A DNA stretch of 64,000 nucleotides from Flavobacteriales bacterium. GTDB lineage: Bacteria; Bacteroidota; Bacteroidia; NS11-12g; UBA955. How positions within the stretch are numbered: position 1 is the first letter of the stretch; the number at the start of each line of letters is the position of its first letter. Below are positions 55,570-64,000 of this stretch, piece after piece. The translations under genes were made by a program, and so were the position numbers. Under the pieces are notes generated by a model. That model worked only from the letters and a program-made list of their open reading frames with translations, did not search any database and was not told the DNA's origin. The DNA lies in the NCBI GenBank assembly GCA_947496375.1, contig CANMCY010000001.1, positions 1-64,000 on the forward strand, written 5' to 3'.

Positions 55570-58194
55570 ATGTCAGAGCAAGACCCCGAAGAAATATTGG
55601 ATGGTATGGAGCAGGATGGTGGGGAGCAGGCCGATGGTCAGCTGGGGTCTGTATTGCCTGTTAGTGCACAGTACCGCAACTGGTTTCTGGATTATGCCTC
55701 TTACGTGATTTTGGAGCGCGCCATTCCTGCCATGGAAGATGGCCTCAAGCCGGTGCAGCGGAGGATTTTGCATGCCATGTATGAGATGGATGACGGCCGG
55801 TTCAATAAGGTTGCCAACATCATTGGTGCTACGATGGCTTATCACCCGCATGGTGATGCTGCTATCGGAGATGCGCTAGTAAACATGGGGCAAAAGGATT
55901 TGCTCATTGATACGCAGGGAAACTGGGGTGATGTGCGAACAGGTGATAGTGCCGCAGCACCTCGTTACATCGAAGCCAGATTGAGCCACTTTGCCAAAGA
56001 GGTGGCTTTCAATGAAAAAACCACTGAATGGCAGCTCAGCTATGATGGGCGTAAGCGCGAACCGGTTACGCTTCCCGTTAAATTTCCTTTGTTGCTTGCT
56101 CAGGGTGTGGAGGGCATTGCCGTTGGTCTCAGCACCAAAATTCTGCCTCATAATTTTTTAGAATTGTGTGAGGCAAGTATCGATATATTCAGGGGCAAGA
56201 AAACCCAGATAGTTCCGGATTTTCCCACCGGAGGTCAGGCCGATTTTAGCCAGTATAATGCAGGTAAAAAAGGTGGAAGGGTGCGAGTAAGGGCCAAAAT
56301 TGAGGTGGATGATAAAAGCACACTCCGCATTAGGGAAATACCTTTCGGTACCACCACAGGATCGCTGATTGAAAGCATTATCAAAGCCAATGACAGCGGT
56401 AAAATCAAGATCAAAAAGGTGATTGACAACACCGCCGCCAATGTGGATGTGGAAGTGCAGCTGTCACCGGGTGTCAGTGCAGATCTGGCCATCAACGCAT
56501 TGTACGCTTTTACGGATTGTGAAGTGAGTATTTCGCCGCTGGCTTGCATCATCATGGATGAAAAACCACGGTTTATGTCTGTGAATGAAATTCTGGAGGA
56601 ATGCACACGAAATACGCTGCATTTGCTTAGAAGAGAGCTCGAAATTCAACTGCATGAACTTGAGGAAAAATGGCATTTCAGCAGTCTGGAAAAGATTTTT
56701 ATTGAGAACCGAATCTATCGGGATATTGAAGAGGCGGAAACCTGGGAAGCTGTAATCTCTGCTATTGATGAAGGTCTTGAGCCCTTTAAACCCAGATTCA
56801 GGCGTGAAATCACCGAAGATGATATCGTACGTCTGACCGAGATTAGAATTAAGCGCATTTCCAAGTTCGACAGTTTTAAAGCGGATGAATATATCCGCAC
56901 CCTGGAGGATGATATCGCCATGGTGAAACACCACCTGAATACCCTGGTGGACTATGCGGTTGAATATTTTAAAAACCTCATTAAAAAATACGGAAAAGGC
57001 AAGGAGCGCAAAACTGAAATTCGCACTTTTGATACCATTGAAGCCAACGTAGTGGCTGCAGCGAATGTGAAGCTGTATGCCAATCTGAAGGAAGGTTTCG
57101 TGGGAACTTCGCTCAAGAAAGACGAATTCATTACAGATTGCAGCGATATTGATGATATCATCGCCTTCCGAAAGAACGGAAAATACATGATTTCCAAGGT
57201 GAGCGATAAATCATTTTATGGCAAAGACCTGATTCATGTGGATGTGTGGCGCAAAAACGATGAACGAACCACCTACAACGTGGTGTATTGGGATGGTGCG
57301 GCAAAAAGGGCCATGGTAAAGCGCTTCAATGCTACCGGTCTCATACGCGATAAAGAATACGATGCAACCGGCGGCGGCGCAGGAAATGAAGTTCTCTATT
57401 TTACGGCGAACTCCAACGGAGAAGCAGAACGGGTTGTAGTTCATCTCAGCAGTATGGCCAATGCCCGTATCAAACAGTTTGACTATGATTTTTCACAGCT
57501 GTCCATCAAAGGCAAAACAGCACAGGGTAATTTGCTCACCCGCTATCCCATTCGACGTGTAGATTTGAAGGAAAAGGGAGTCAGCACCCTGGGCGGAGTG
57601 AAAATATGGTTTGATGAAATGACCGGCCGTCTCAGCGGTGAAGCCAGAGGTCAATTTTTGGGAGAGTTTGACGGTGAAGATCGTGTGCTGGTGATTTACA
57701 AAGACGGTAACTATGAACTCACCAACTACGAACTCATCAACCGATACGAACCTGAACAGGTTTACCTGATTCAGAAATTCTATTCGTCACAGGTTATCAG
57801 TACTGTTTATGTGGATGGTAAAACAAAAAATTATTTTGTTAAACGCTTCCTGATTGAAACGACCACCCTCAGCAAAAAGTTTCCCTTTATTTCTGAAGAA
57901 AAGGGTTCTCAGATGCTTTGTGCAAGTACTGTGCAGCAAGCATTGGTGAAAGTAACCACCGAGAATAAAAAGGGGGAGAAAGAGGAGTTGACAATGCAGA
58001 TGGATACTTTTATGGATGTGCGAGGATGGAAAACCCTTGGACAAAAGCTGACCGCCGATAAAGTGAAGAAAGTGGTGCTGGAAAGCCCGAGAATTGGGGA
58101 AGCACCACCCACACCGGTTCAGAATACTTTGTCAGCTGATTCAATGGAAAATTCCCCCGGTTCCGGAGATGAACCCCAGCTGAATTTACTTTGA
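55570..58194 (+). CDS. parC: DNA topoisomerase IV subunit A
   Basis: 874 residues from ATG 55570; the frame extends 21 codons upstream without a clear start signal. The active Tyr133 lies in AAAPRYIEARLS. The quinolone region reads YHPHGDAAIGDALV, with Ala97 at the position of the E. coli Ser80. The C-terminal domain is long and beta-rich (YKDGNYELTNYELINRYEPEQVYLIQ). Together with ParE it unlinks daughter chromosomes. Bacteroidota ParC proteins are of this length; GyrA would carry the GyrA box and repeat blades differently. Confidence 0.92.
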   Translation: MSEQDPEEILDGMEQDGGEQADGQLGSVLPVSAQYRNWFLDYASYVILERAIPAMEDGLKPVQRRILHAMYEMDDGRFNKVANIIGATMAYHPHGDAAIGDALVNMGQKDLLIDTQGNWGDVRTGDSAAAPRYIEARLSHFAKEVAFNEKTTEWQLSYDGRKREPVTLPVKFPLLLAQGVEGIAVGLSTKILPHNFLELCEASIDIFRGKKTQIVPDFPTGGQADFSQYNAGKKGGRVRVRAKIEVDDKSTLRIREIPFGTTTGSLIESIIKANDSGKIKIKKVIDNTAANVDVEVQLSPGVSADLAINALYAFTDCEVSISPLACIIMDEKPRFMSVNEILEECTRNTLHLLRRELEIQLHELEEKWHFSSLEKIFIENRIYRDIEEAETWEAVISAIDEGLEPFKPRFRREITEDDIVRLTEIRIKRISKFDSFKADEYIRTLEDDIAMVKHHLNTLVDYAVEYFKNLIKKYGKGKERKTEIRTFDTIEANVVAAANVKLYANLKEGFVGTSLKKDEFITDCSDIDDIIAFRKNGKYMISKVSDKSFYGKDLIHVDVWRKNDERTTYNVVYWDGAAKRAMVKRFNATGLIRDKEYDATGGGAGNEVLYFTANSNGEAERVVVHLSSMANARIKQFDYDFSQLSIKGKTAQGNLLTRYPIRRVDLKEKGVSTLGGVKIWFDEMTGRLSGEARGQFLGEFDGEDRVLVIYKDGNYELTNYELINRYEPEQVYLIQKFYSSQVISTVYVDGKTKNYFVKRFLIETTTLSKKFPFISEEKGSQMLCASTVQQALVKVTTENKKGEKEELTMQMDTFMDVRGWKTLGQKLTADKVKKVVLESPRIGEAPPTPVQNTLSADSMENSPGSGDEPQLNLL

Positions 58195-58226
58195 TTTTTC
58201 ATTTTTTTTTCGTATATTGCTCTAAA

Positions 58227-59195
58227 ATGAGAACCATAAAAACTTTCCTTTTTTTGAGCGTCCTGTTGATGAGCACAAAAGCATCCGCATGGGGGTTTTT
58301 AGGTCATCGGCTTATCAATAACAGAGCGGTGTTTGCCTTACCCCCGCAAATGTTTGGCTTCTATAAACAGCATATCGAATACATTACCCAGCACAGTGTA
58401 GATCCTGACAGCCGCAGATACATGATGGCAGATGAGGCATGCCGACACTATCTGGATTGCGACCGTTATGAAAAAGCAGCCCCGCTGGACACCATTCCCC
58501 ATCGCTGGCATGAAGCCGTAGAGAAATATTCGGAAGATACGCTCCTCAGTCATGGAATCGTGCCCTGGCATTGTCTGGCTATGCTTAGCCGGCTCACCAA
58601 AGCTTTTGAAGAAAAGAATTTGCAGAAAATACTGAAGTTAAGTGCCGATATCGGACATTACATCGGGGATGCGCATGTGCCCTTGCACAGCAGCCGCAAT
58701 TACAATGGGCAGCTCACCGGGCAGGAAGGGATTCATGCCTTATGGGAAAGCCGCATACCACAGCTGTTTGTAGATTCATTTGATTTGCTTACAGGTTCCG
58801 CAGTATATCTGTATAAACCCTCCGATTTTATTTGGGGAACCATGGGCAGAAGTTACATGCTGGTAGATTCTGTGCTGAAATTAGAGCGCATGGCCACCAC
58901 CAACCATCCTGAAAATAAGTACAGTTTTGAAGCAAGGGGCACCCAAACCTTGGAGGTCTACTCCGTACCATTTTGCAATGATTATCATCAAATGATGGGC
59001 AATATGGTTGAGCGAAGGATGAGACAGGCAATATTCTCGGTGGCCTCATTCTGGTATACTGCCTGGGTGAATGCCGGACAACCCAACCTAGATGGACTGT
59101 CCGGAGAAATTATTCCGGATCCGGAAGATGTGGAATTAGAGAAAGCCGTGAAATCCGGCAAAATGAAAGGCCGGGAAGAGCACGGTAAAGACTGA
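58227..59195 (+). CDS. Exported S1/P1-type nuclease / zinc-dependent phospholipase family
   Basis: 322 residues from ATG 58227. Signal peptide ends at KASA, leaving Trp22 as the first mature residue. In S1/P1 nucleases this N-terminal Trp is a zinc ligand, so the cleavage site itself supports the family. Also seen: GHR (His27), HYLDCD, and the core ADIGHYIGDAHVPLHSSRNYNGQ with the His and Asp zinc ligands, then GIHALWES. The trinuclear zinc site cuts single-stranded nucleic acids in nucleases and phospholipids in the PLC relatives; which applies here is unclear. Confidence 0.83.
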   Translation: MRTIKTFLFLSVLLMSTKASAWGFLGHRLINNRAVFALPPQMFGFYKQHIEYITQHSVDPDSRRYMMADEACRHYLDCDRYEKAAPLDTIPHRWHEAVEKYSEDTLLSHGIVPWHCLAMLSRLTKAFEEKNLQKILKLSADIGHYIGDAHVPLHSSRNYNGQLTGQEGIHALWESRIPQLFVDSFDLLTGSAVYLYKPSDFIWGTMGRSYMLVDSVLKLERMATTNHPENKYSFEARGTQTLEVYSVPFCNDYHQMMGNMVERRMRQAIFSVASFWYTAWVNAGQPNLDGLSGEIIPDPEDVELEKAVKSGKMKGREEHGKD

Positions 59196-59201
59196 AGGTT
59201 A

Positions 59202-59927
59202 TCAGAAGTTGGGTTTCAGCGAATATTTGCTGTAAAAATCAAGGATTTCAGAAACCGCTTCGTCAGACGTATCCACCAGCTTGAAAAGTCCCAGATCTCC
59301 CGGACTGATGTATTCGTATTCCTTTAACAATGAATTGTGGATGAAATCCATCATGGGCGCCCAGAATGTTTTATCTACCAGCACAATCGGGAATTGGGCT
59401 CTTTTATCGGTTTGCACCAGGGTTAAGGCCTCAAACAGCTCATCGAGGGTTCCAAATCCGCCCGGTAGCACCACAAATCCCTGTGCGTATTTCACAAACA
59501 TGACCTTGCGAACAAAAAAGTAATCAAAGTTGAGTTCTTTGTCGCGGTCTTGGTAGGGGTTTGGGTCCTGCTCAAAAGGAAGATTTATGTTCAGTCCCAC
59601 ACTGGGGCCACCACCGGCTTTGGCGCCTTTATTGGCAGCTTCCATAATTCCGGGGCCACCGCCGGTAATGATACCCAGCCCTGCCTCTGATAGTTTCTGA
59701 GCAATCTCTTCTGCAAGTTTATAGTGGGGGTGGTCTTTTTGGGTTCTGGCCGATCCAAATATGGAAACACAGGGTCCAATCCTGGCCAGCGCCTGATAAC
59801 CATCTACAAATTCCGCCATGATTTTAAAAATACTCCAGCTCATGGTGCTCGCCACTTCGGGCCATCGTTTGTTGGAGAAGGCGCGTTTTATGCGGCGTTC
59901 CTGTTCGGGTGTTAAGTGTTTAGACAT
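59202..59927 (-). CDS. LOG-family Rossmann-fold nucleotide phosphoribohydrolase
   Basis: 241 residues. FGSARTQKDHPHY opening, GIITGGGPGIMEAANKGA, FFVRKVMFVKYA and the LOG signature PGGFGTLDELFE. Such proteins release adenine or modified adenine from nucleoside 5'-monophosphates; in plants the product is active cytokinin. The bacterial physiological substrate is often unknown. It starts 3 bases after the PorE-like gene stop and ends 6 bases from the convergent nuclease gene. Confidence 0.87.
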   Translation of the reverse strand: MSKHLTPEQERRIKRAFSNKRWPEVASTMSWSIFKIMAEFVDGYQALARIGPCVSIFGSARTQKDHPHYKLAEEIAQKLSEAGLGIITGGGPGIMEAANKGAKAGGGPSVGLNINLPFEQDPNPYQDRDKELNFDYFFVRKVMFVKYAQGFVVLPGGFGTLDELFEALTLVQTDKRAQFPIVLVDKTFWAPMMDFIHNSLLKEYEYISPGDLGLFKLVDTSDEAVSEILDFYSKYSLKPNF

Positions 59928-59930
59928 ATT

Positions 59931-61835
59931 TTATTGTTTAATTAAACCTATAATTTTCATTTCTATCCGGCGGTTCTGTGCTCTTCCAAATGCTGTGTTA
60001 TTATCTCCGATAGGTTTCAAAGCCGCATAACCCGCAGTTTTAATGGAATTAGCAGGAATGCCCGCTTTTACCAGATATTCTTTTACTGATTTTGCCCGTT
60101 TGTCGCTCAGGAGGGTGTTGTGGGCTTCAGAACCCTGATTGTCAGTATGACCTGAAATCTCCACCAGCACGTCGGGGTTGTTTTTAAGCAGCGTATATAA
60201 TTTTTGAAGCTCCGGGTAACTTTCCGGTCTCAGATCAAATTTATCTGTTTCAAAGAATATGTTGTTCAAAACCACACTTTGATCAATTTTTATTGGTTTT
60301 AGAAGCGCTGTAACCAAAAACGGCGAATCCAGGGTAGATAGGGTGGGCTGGAAATTGGCTGAATAGAAAAGATATCCGTTCCTGTATACATTCAGGCCAT
60401 ACATGCCGTGAGGTTCCAGGGTAGTGAAAAAACGGGTGGAGGAATCTGAAAGAACCGACTTTCCGTTACCCAGGTTTATCAGTTCTATACGGCCGGAAAT
60501 TTCGTTTTTGGTATCGAAATCGAGTATGGTTCCTTTCACATAAGTAACAGGATTGGGTTTCTTATCTTTACTAAGTTTAAGACTGTAAATATCAAGTCCT
60601 CCAAAGCCACCTTCCCTTGAGCTGGCAATGTATGCCCGTTCCCCCTTAAAATCAACATAGAAACCGGCTTCATCCGCATCGGAATTAATTCCTCGTCCCA
60701 TATTTTCGGGGTTGGTCCACTCACCGCCACCCAGCATCTGGCTTCTGAAAATATCATGTTGCCCATAGCCGGTGTGCCCTGAACTGGAGAAATACAGGGT
60801 TTTCCCATCGTAGTGCAGATAGGGGGCCTCTTCGTCATCGGCAGTGTTGATGGTTTTACCCGGATTTTCGGGAATAGTCCAGCTTCCGTTTTTCCATCGG
60901 CTGATCCAAAGATCTTTGCCACCCATGCCCCCCGGTCGGGCGCTCGAAAATATAAGGGTTTTGCCGTCGGCACTGATGGCGGGCTGTGCATCCCAGGCAG
61001 CAGAATTGATACGTTCGCCTAGGTTCATCCTTCGGCTCCATGCGTTTCCCTTTAGAAAACTGTAGAAAATGTCGCAGCTGCCATATCCATCCTGGTTGCA
61101 AACCGAGAAAAAAATGTAACGACCATCGGCACTTACGGATGTGTAGCCCTCATTATTGCTGGTATTGATGTTTCCCGGCAACGGACGTGCATTAATCCAT
61201 GAATCCTGCAATCTGGAGCTGACATAAAAGTCTTCCTGACCATTAACCAGCCGGGTGAAGATAAGGGTTTCACCATCCACGGTCATTCCGGGCCAGTATT
61301 CATAATTAGCTGAATTTACCCCGGGGCCGAGGTTGCGAATTTCAAGGTCTTCAATTTTCTGTTGGTCTTCCATGGCCAGTCGACAACTTTCTCCCAGTTT
61401 ATCCGCCTGTGTTTTAATGGTGGCTGAAGCTTTATCCTTGGCAGGGTCAAATCCGGATTCATTGGGAGCATTGTTGAATTTGGCAAGTAAATCAATTGCT
61501 TTTTCGTATTGTCCGTGCCTGAAGCAATATTTTGCGTAGTAATAATAATGGTTCTGAAAGCGCGGTTCATATTTGATACATGCTTCGTATGAGGTGCGTG
61601 CAAGGGCTGTGTCGTTGGATTTTTCAGCAATTTCGGCCTGCAAAGACCATGCATTACCAAAGGTAATATCTGCTTTCAGTGCTTTTTTAATAAACTGCAT
61701 AGCCGCAGGTTTATTGCCTTCGGAATATGCTTTAAATGCACTTATAAACTCAGTTTCAGCTTTTTTGCGGTTGCCTTTCTGGGCAGTGGCGCAGGAGCCC
61801 ATGAATGTCAATATCAATAAAAATGCAACTCTCAT
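59931..61835 (-). CDS. PorE-like OmpA-family protein (TPR, PD40 propeller, CRD, OmpA)
   Basis: 634 residues. Signal peptide with possible lipobox MGSC (Cys15). Domain order: TPR helices (30-130), PD40/WD40-like propeller with repeated ISADGKTLIFSS, YTSVSADGRYIFFS and YDGKTLYFSSSGH blades (about 170-410), a carboxypeptidase-regulatory-like fold (VTYVKGTILDFDTKNEISG), and a C-terminal OmpA peptidoglycan-binding domain (FFETDKFDLRPES; ISGHTDNQGSE; LSDKRAKSVKEYL). This is the architecture of PorE, which holds the type IX secretion complex to peptidoglycan. Several OmpA proteins share it, so the exact orthology is not settled. Confidence 0.8.
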   Translation of the reverse strand: MRVAFLLILTFMGSCATAQKGNRKKAETEFISAFKAYSEGNKPAAMQFIKKALKADITFGNAWSLQAEIAEKSNDTALARTSYEACIKYEPRFQNHYYYYAKYCFRHGQYEKAIDLLAKFNNAPNESGFDPAKDKASATIKTQADKLGESCRLAMEDQQKIEDLEIRNLGPGVNSANYEYWPGMTVDGETLIFTRLVNGQEDFYVSSRLQDSWINARPLPGNINTSNNEGYTSVSADGRYIFFSVCNQDGYGSCDIFYSFLKGNAWSRRMNLGERINSAAWDAQPAISADGKTLIFSSARPGGMGGKDLWISRWKNGSWTIPENPGKTINTADDEEAPYLHYDGKTLYFSSSGHTGYGQHDIFRSQMLGGGEWTNPENMGRGINSDADEAGFYVDFKGERAYIASSREGGFGGLDIYSLKLSKDKKPNPVTYVKGTILDFDTKNEISGRIELINLGNGKSVLSDSSTRFFTTLEPHGMYGLNVYRNGYLFYSANFQPTLSTLDSPFLVTALLKPIKIDQSVVLNNIFFETDKFDLRPESYPELQKLYTLLKNNPDVLVEISGHTDNQGSEAHNTLLSDKRAKSVKEYLVKAGIPANSIKTAGYAALKPIGDNNTAFGRAQNRRIEMKIIGLIKQ

Positions 61836-61867
61836 TTCAATTTGTGTTCAAATTCAGTACCAATATG

Positions 61868-62455
61868 CTATTTCCACCTAAAAGTTTGAATCAAATGCCC
61901 AACATCTTTTCTCATTCGCTCAAAAACAGGGGCTGTTGAGTCTGCGGATGCCTGACTATTAAAGTATAATGCGCCTCTTAAAAAGTGTTGCATACTGTCT
62001 GTAATGTAAAAGTTTAAATTGGTGGCGGTATTGCCTTCAATATCGAACATTATGCCTTTCACTGTAGGCGAGGATATGAACGGTTCCTCTATAATGTCTT
62101 CAGCCCGCTGTATGTGCTTATTTACCAGTTTTCGCGTATCGTCTACCAGAGAATCAAATTCACGGGGGCTCTGAAAACGATAATAGGTAATATGCAAGGT
62201 GGCGTTAAAGGGCTTAAAATTGAGGTTGAACCAGTTTGGTTGCCGGGTATATACGTTCAGGGTGTCTTTTTCCATGGCCGAATACGCGGGCATTTCAAAC
62301 GCGTAGGGGATACCCGCTGAATCGAATTTTCGGTAGCTCATTTCGGGTAGCAACATTTTAGGGAAAGCCCTGGGTTTTGGCACATAAGCATCAGATCCTC
62401 CGCATGCAGCCAGCGTTAAGGTCAATACTATTGCACTAGCTGTCAGTATCTTCAT
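61868..62455 (-). CDS. gldD: Gliding motility lipoprotein GldD
   Basis: 195 residues. Lipobox LAAC with lipid on Cys18. The mature start YVPKPRAFPKMLLPEMSYRKF, then YAFEMPAYSAM, WFNLNFKPFNATLHITYY and the helix HIQRAEDI are the GldD signature. It is required for gliding in Flavobacterium johnsoniae; its biochemical role is unclear. It overlaps gldE by 20 bases, as in other Bacteroidota where gldE-gldD are coupled. Confidence 0.92.
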   Translation of the reverse strand: MKILTASAIVLTLTLAACGGSDAYVPKPRAFPKMLLPEMSYRKFDSAGIPYAFEMPAYSAMEKDTLNVYTRQPNWFNLNFKPFNATLHITYYRFQSPREFDSLVDDTRKLVNKHIQRAEDIIEEPFISSPTVKGIMFDIEGNTATNLNFYITDSMQHFLRGALYFNSQASADSTAPVFERMRKDVGHLIQTFRWK

Positions 62456-63779
62456 GGATGGTGATTTTTATACGGTTGATTTTTCGTAAATCAGCAGAAT
62501 CTATTACAATTTGGAGATTCTTGTAGTAAAAGGTTTCACCCCGTTTGGGGATTTTGCCGGAAAGCTCTGTAACAAAGCCCCCCAGCGTTTCCATTTCATC
62601 CCCGGCGTCATCAAAAAAGTGGATGGGGAGTTTGGTGATTCTCAGGAAGTCTACCAGGGGTATTTTCCCTTCAAACAGGAATGTATTGTCATCCAGGCGG
62701 CTGTATTGCTCCTGAATGTCATCAAATTCGTCATTCAACTCACCAAACACCTCTTCCAGGATGTCTTCCAGGGTTACTATGCCGCAGGTACCACCGAATT
62801 CATCAACCACCACTGCCAGGTGATTTCTGTTATGTCTGAATTCGTGAAGTAAATCATCAATCATTTTATTTTCCGGAACAAAAAATGGCTGAGACATTAA
62901 TTTTTTCCAATCAAAGTCATCCGCTTCATTCAAGTGTGGCAACAGGTGCTTTATATTGAGTATACCGATGATATTGTCCAGATTTTCCTGATAAACCGGC
63001 ATTCGGCTGAAACGCATTTCCCTGATAATATCAATGAGTTTATGGAATGTGGTATCTGCATCAATACCCACCATATCCATTCTGGGCTTCATGATTTGCC
63101 TTACCTGTATCTGTGCGATGTTAACAATGCCTTTTAAAATGTCTTTTTCCTGCTGAGCATCATCGGGATCAGAGGCCATGTCAATGGCGTGACTTAATTC
63201 CTGTGGGGTTAATTCCGGCGTTCGCTGTTTGATTTTTTTCTCAATGAGTCCGCTCATTTTTACCAATAATCCGGTGAAAGGCCACAATAAAAACATGAAG
63301 GCACGCATGGGATAACTGAGGAAATTGGCAGAGCGCCTGTAGTGCTGGGTAGCATAAACCTTGGGCATTAACTCGGCAAAAATTAATATGATCAGGGTAA
63401 CGAGGATAGCATCAATCAAAAATCTCAGCAAGGGTTTGTTTTCTAAGTCAAAGATGGTTTCGTTAAAAAGGGTTGAAACCACTACAAAAGCAACCATTCC
63501 CAAGCTATTTAGCACCAGAATGGTGGCTAGCAGATGCTTTGGATAGGCCAGCAAATGAAGGATGTTTTTCGCCGATTGTTGTTTTGAAGTGCGCAAATCT
63601 TCAAGGTCGCTTTCACGATGACTGAAAAAGGCATTTTCTGATGCAGCGCAAATGGCAGTAACAAGCAAACAGGCCAGCATAACCAATACAAGGCCAATAA
63701 GGCCCGGTATTTCTGCATTGTCTACCGGTCGCAGAATTCCGGTTAAAACGCTCATGACAGCAGGGCCGGGGTCATCCAT
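62436..63779 (-). CDS. gldE: Gliding motility-associated protein GldE (CNNM/CBS/CorC family)
   Basis: 447 residues. N-terminal CNNM/DUF21 membrane region with three to four helices (IPGLIGLVLVMLACLLVTAICAA; FLIDAILVTLIILIFAELMPKVYA). Then two CBS domains (MKPRMDMVGIDADTTFHKLIDII; HLAVVVDEFGGTCGIVTLEDILEEVFGE) and the C-terminal CorC_HlyC domain. GldE resembles magnesium-efflux-type proteins and partly compensates for GldD in F. johnsoniae. Position between ssb and gldD gives the name. Confidence 0.9.
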   Translation of the reverse strand: MDDPGPAVMSVLTGILRPVDNAEIPGLIGLVLVMLACLLVTAICAASENAFFSHRESDLEDLRTSKQQSAKNILHLLAYPKHLLATILVLNSLGMVAFVVVSTLFNETIFDLENKPLLRFLIDAILVTLIILIFAELMPKVYATQHYRRSANFLSYPMRAFMFLLWPFTGLLVKMSGLIEKKIKQRTPELTPQELSHAIDMASDPDDAQQEKDILKGIVNIAQIQVRQIMKPRMDMVGIDADTTFHKLIDIIREMRFSRMPVYQENLDNIIGILNIKHLLPHLNEADDFDWKKLMSQPFFVPENKMIDDLLHEFRHNRNHLAVVVDEFGGTCGIVTLEDILEEVFGELNDEFDDIQEQYSRLDDNTFLFEGKIPLVDFLRITKLPIHFFDDAGDEMETLGGFVTELSGKIPKRGETFYYKNLQIVIDSADLRKINRIKITIHEDTDS

Positions 63780-63796
63780 CTATTGCTTTTTTCGGT

Positions 63797-64000
63797 TTAA
63801 AAAGGTAAATCATCTTTGTACTCCGGGCCTTCAGGCAAACCCGCACTGCGATTTTCCGATTCTTTGAAACCGGTTTCCTGCTCACTTACCATGTTTCTTG
63901 TGTTGGATTCTTCGTCCTCGTTCTTATTTAGTCCGCCCATGGTCTGCATTTGCAATACGCGTATCTTTTTTATTTGTTTTTCTACCCCTTCGGCATCCGT
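63797..64000 (-). CDS. ssb: Single-stranded DNA-binding protein, C-terminal part (cut by window edge)
   Basis: The frame is open to the right edge and encodes the last 67 residues. It begins within the end of the OB fold (KQIKKIRVLQMQTMGG), then a Gln/Glu/Asn-rich linker and the acidic tip DDLPF. The DDLPF end is the SSB tail that recruits repair proteins. Its stop lies 17 bases before gldE. The order ssb-gldE-gldD is known from other Bacteroidota. Confidence 0.85.
   Translation of the reverse strand, partial: TDAEGVEKQIKKIRVLQMQTMGGLNKNEDEESNTRNMVSEQETGFKESENRSAGLPEGPEYKDDLPF

Noticed and set aside
55476-55664. 62-residue frame at the front of parC
   Set aside because: It overlaps parC in another frame, has no signal or domain, and no promoter was seen for it.
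1-64000. tRNA, rRNA, insertion sequences or prophage genes
   Set aside because: No tRNA-like cloverleaf, rRNA segment, transposase motif, terminal inverted repeat or phage structural gene was recognised on either strand.

Overview
The window reads as chromosomal DNA of a Bacteroidota bacterium outside the classic Bacteroides group, probably a gliding or surface-associated member of the Flavobacteriia, Sphingobacteriia or Chitinophagia; the exact class cannot be set from sequence alone. Evidence seen: gliding proteins GldD and GldE, a PorE-like OmpA protein, one type A and one type B T9SS cargo protein, a 287-residue primary sigma factor of the Bacteroidota type, many TAnnTTTG (-7) promoter elements, and no consistent Shine-Dalgarno sequences. 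Coding density is very high: no gap exceeds 300 bases, and many genes overlap by ATGA or abut. No rRNA, tRNA, CRISPR array, insertion sequence or prophage was found.

Layout. 1-6520: surface-glycan cluster, with the end of a flippase, pseB-pseC-pseF, pseG (inverted), pseI and an unrecognised gene with a GNGP motif. Together they cover UDP-GlcNAc to CMP-pseudaminic acid, except that no PseH acetyltransferase is present. 6620-12671: adk, SIMPL protein, HAD nucleotidase, T9SS type A protein, VWA membrane protein, mnmA. 12706-17220: a 1504-residue PKD-repeat T9SS type B protein, closed by a strong terminator. 17288-24458 (minus strand): rpoD; feoA-feoB; dedA-aroE-M1 aminopeptidase. 24519-28095 (plus strand): a 40-residue lipoprotein, a Uma2-family protein, ahcY and a PIG-V-like GT-C enzyme. 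28085-35808: parE with a membrane protein, small lipoproteins, a ChrA-type transporter and a GSCFA protein.

35962-48148: fused isobutyryl-CoA mutase IcmF, a SnoaL-like protein with an AraC regulator upstream, a Pif1-like helicase, a GluQRS-like protein, Tex, and an isolated hutU. 48215-51413: an M23-like lipoprotein paired with a P-type ATPase. 51410-55405 (minus strand): a barrel-like protein and the compact unit sigma-54 activator, lptE, TPR protein, secG. 55570-59195: parC and an S1/P1-type nuclease. 59202-64000 (minus strand): ssb-gldE-gldD-porE-like-LOG, a probable single unit joining T9SS and gliding functions.

The most striking window-wide pattern is that at least a dozen genes have a -7 element ending only 3 to 9 bases before the start codon. 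Transcription would then begin at or next to the start codon, giving leaderless or nearly leaderless mRNAs. The spacing also resolves several GTG or corrected ATG starts.
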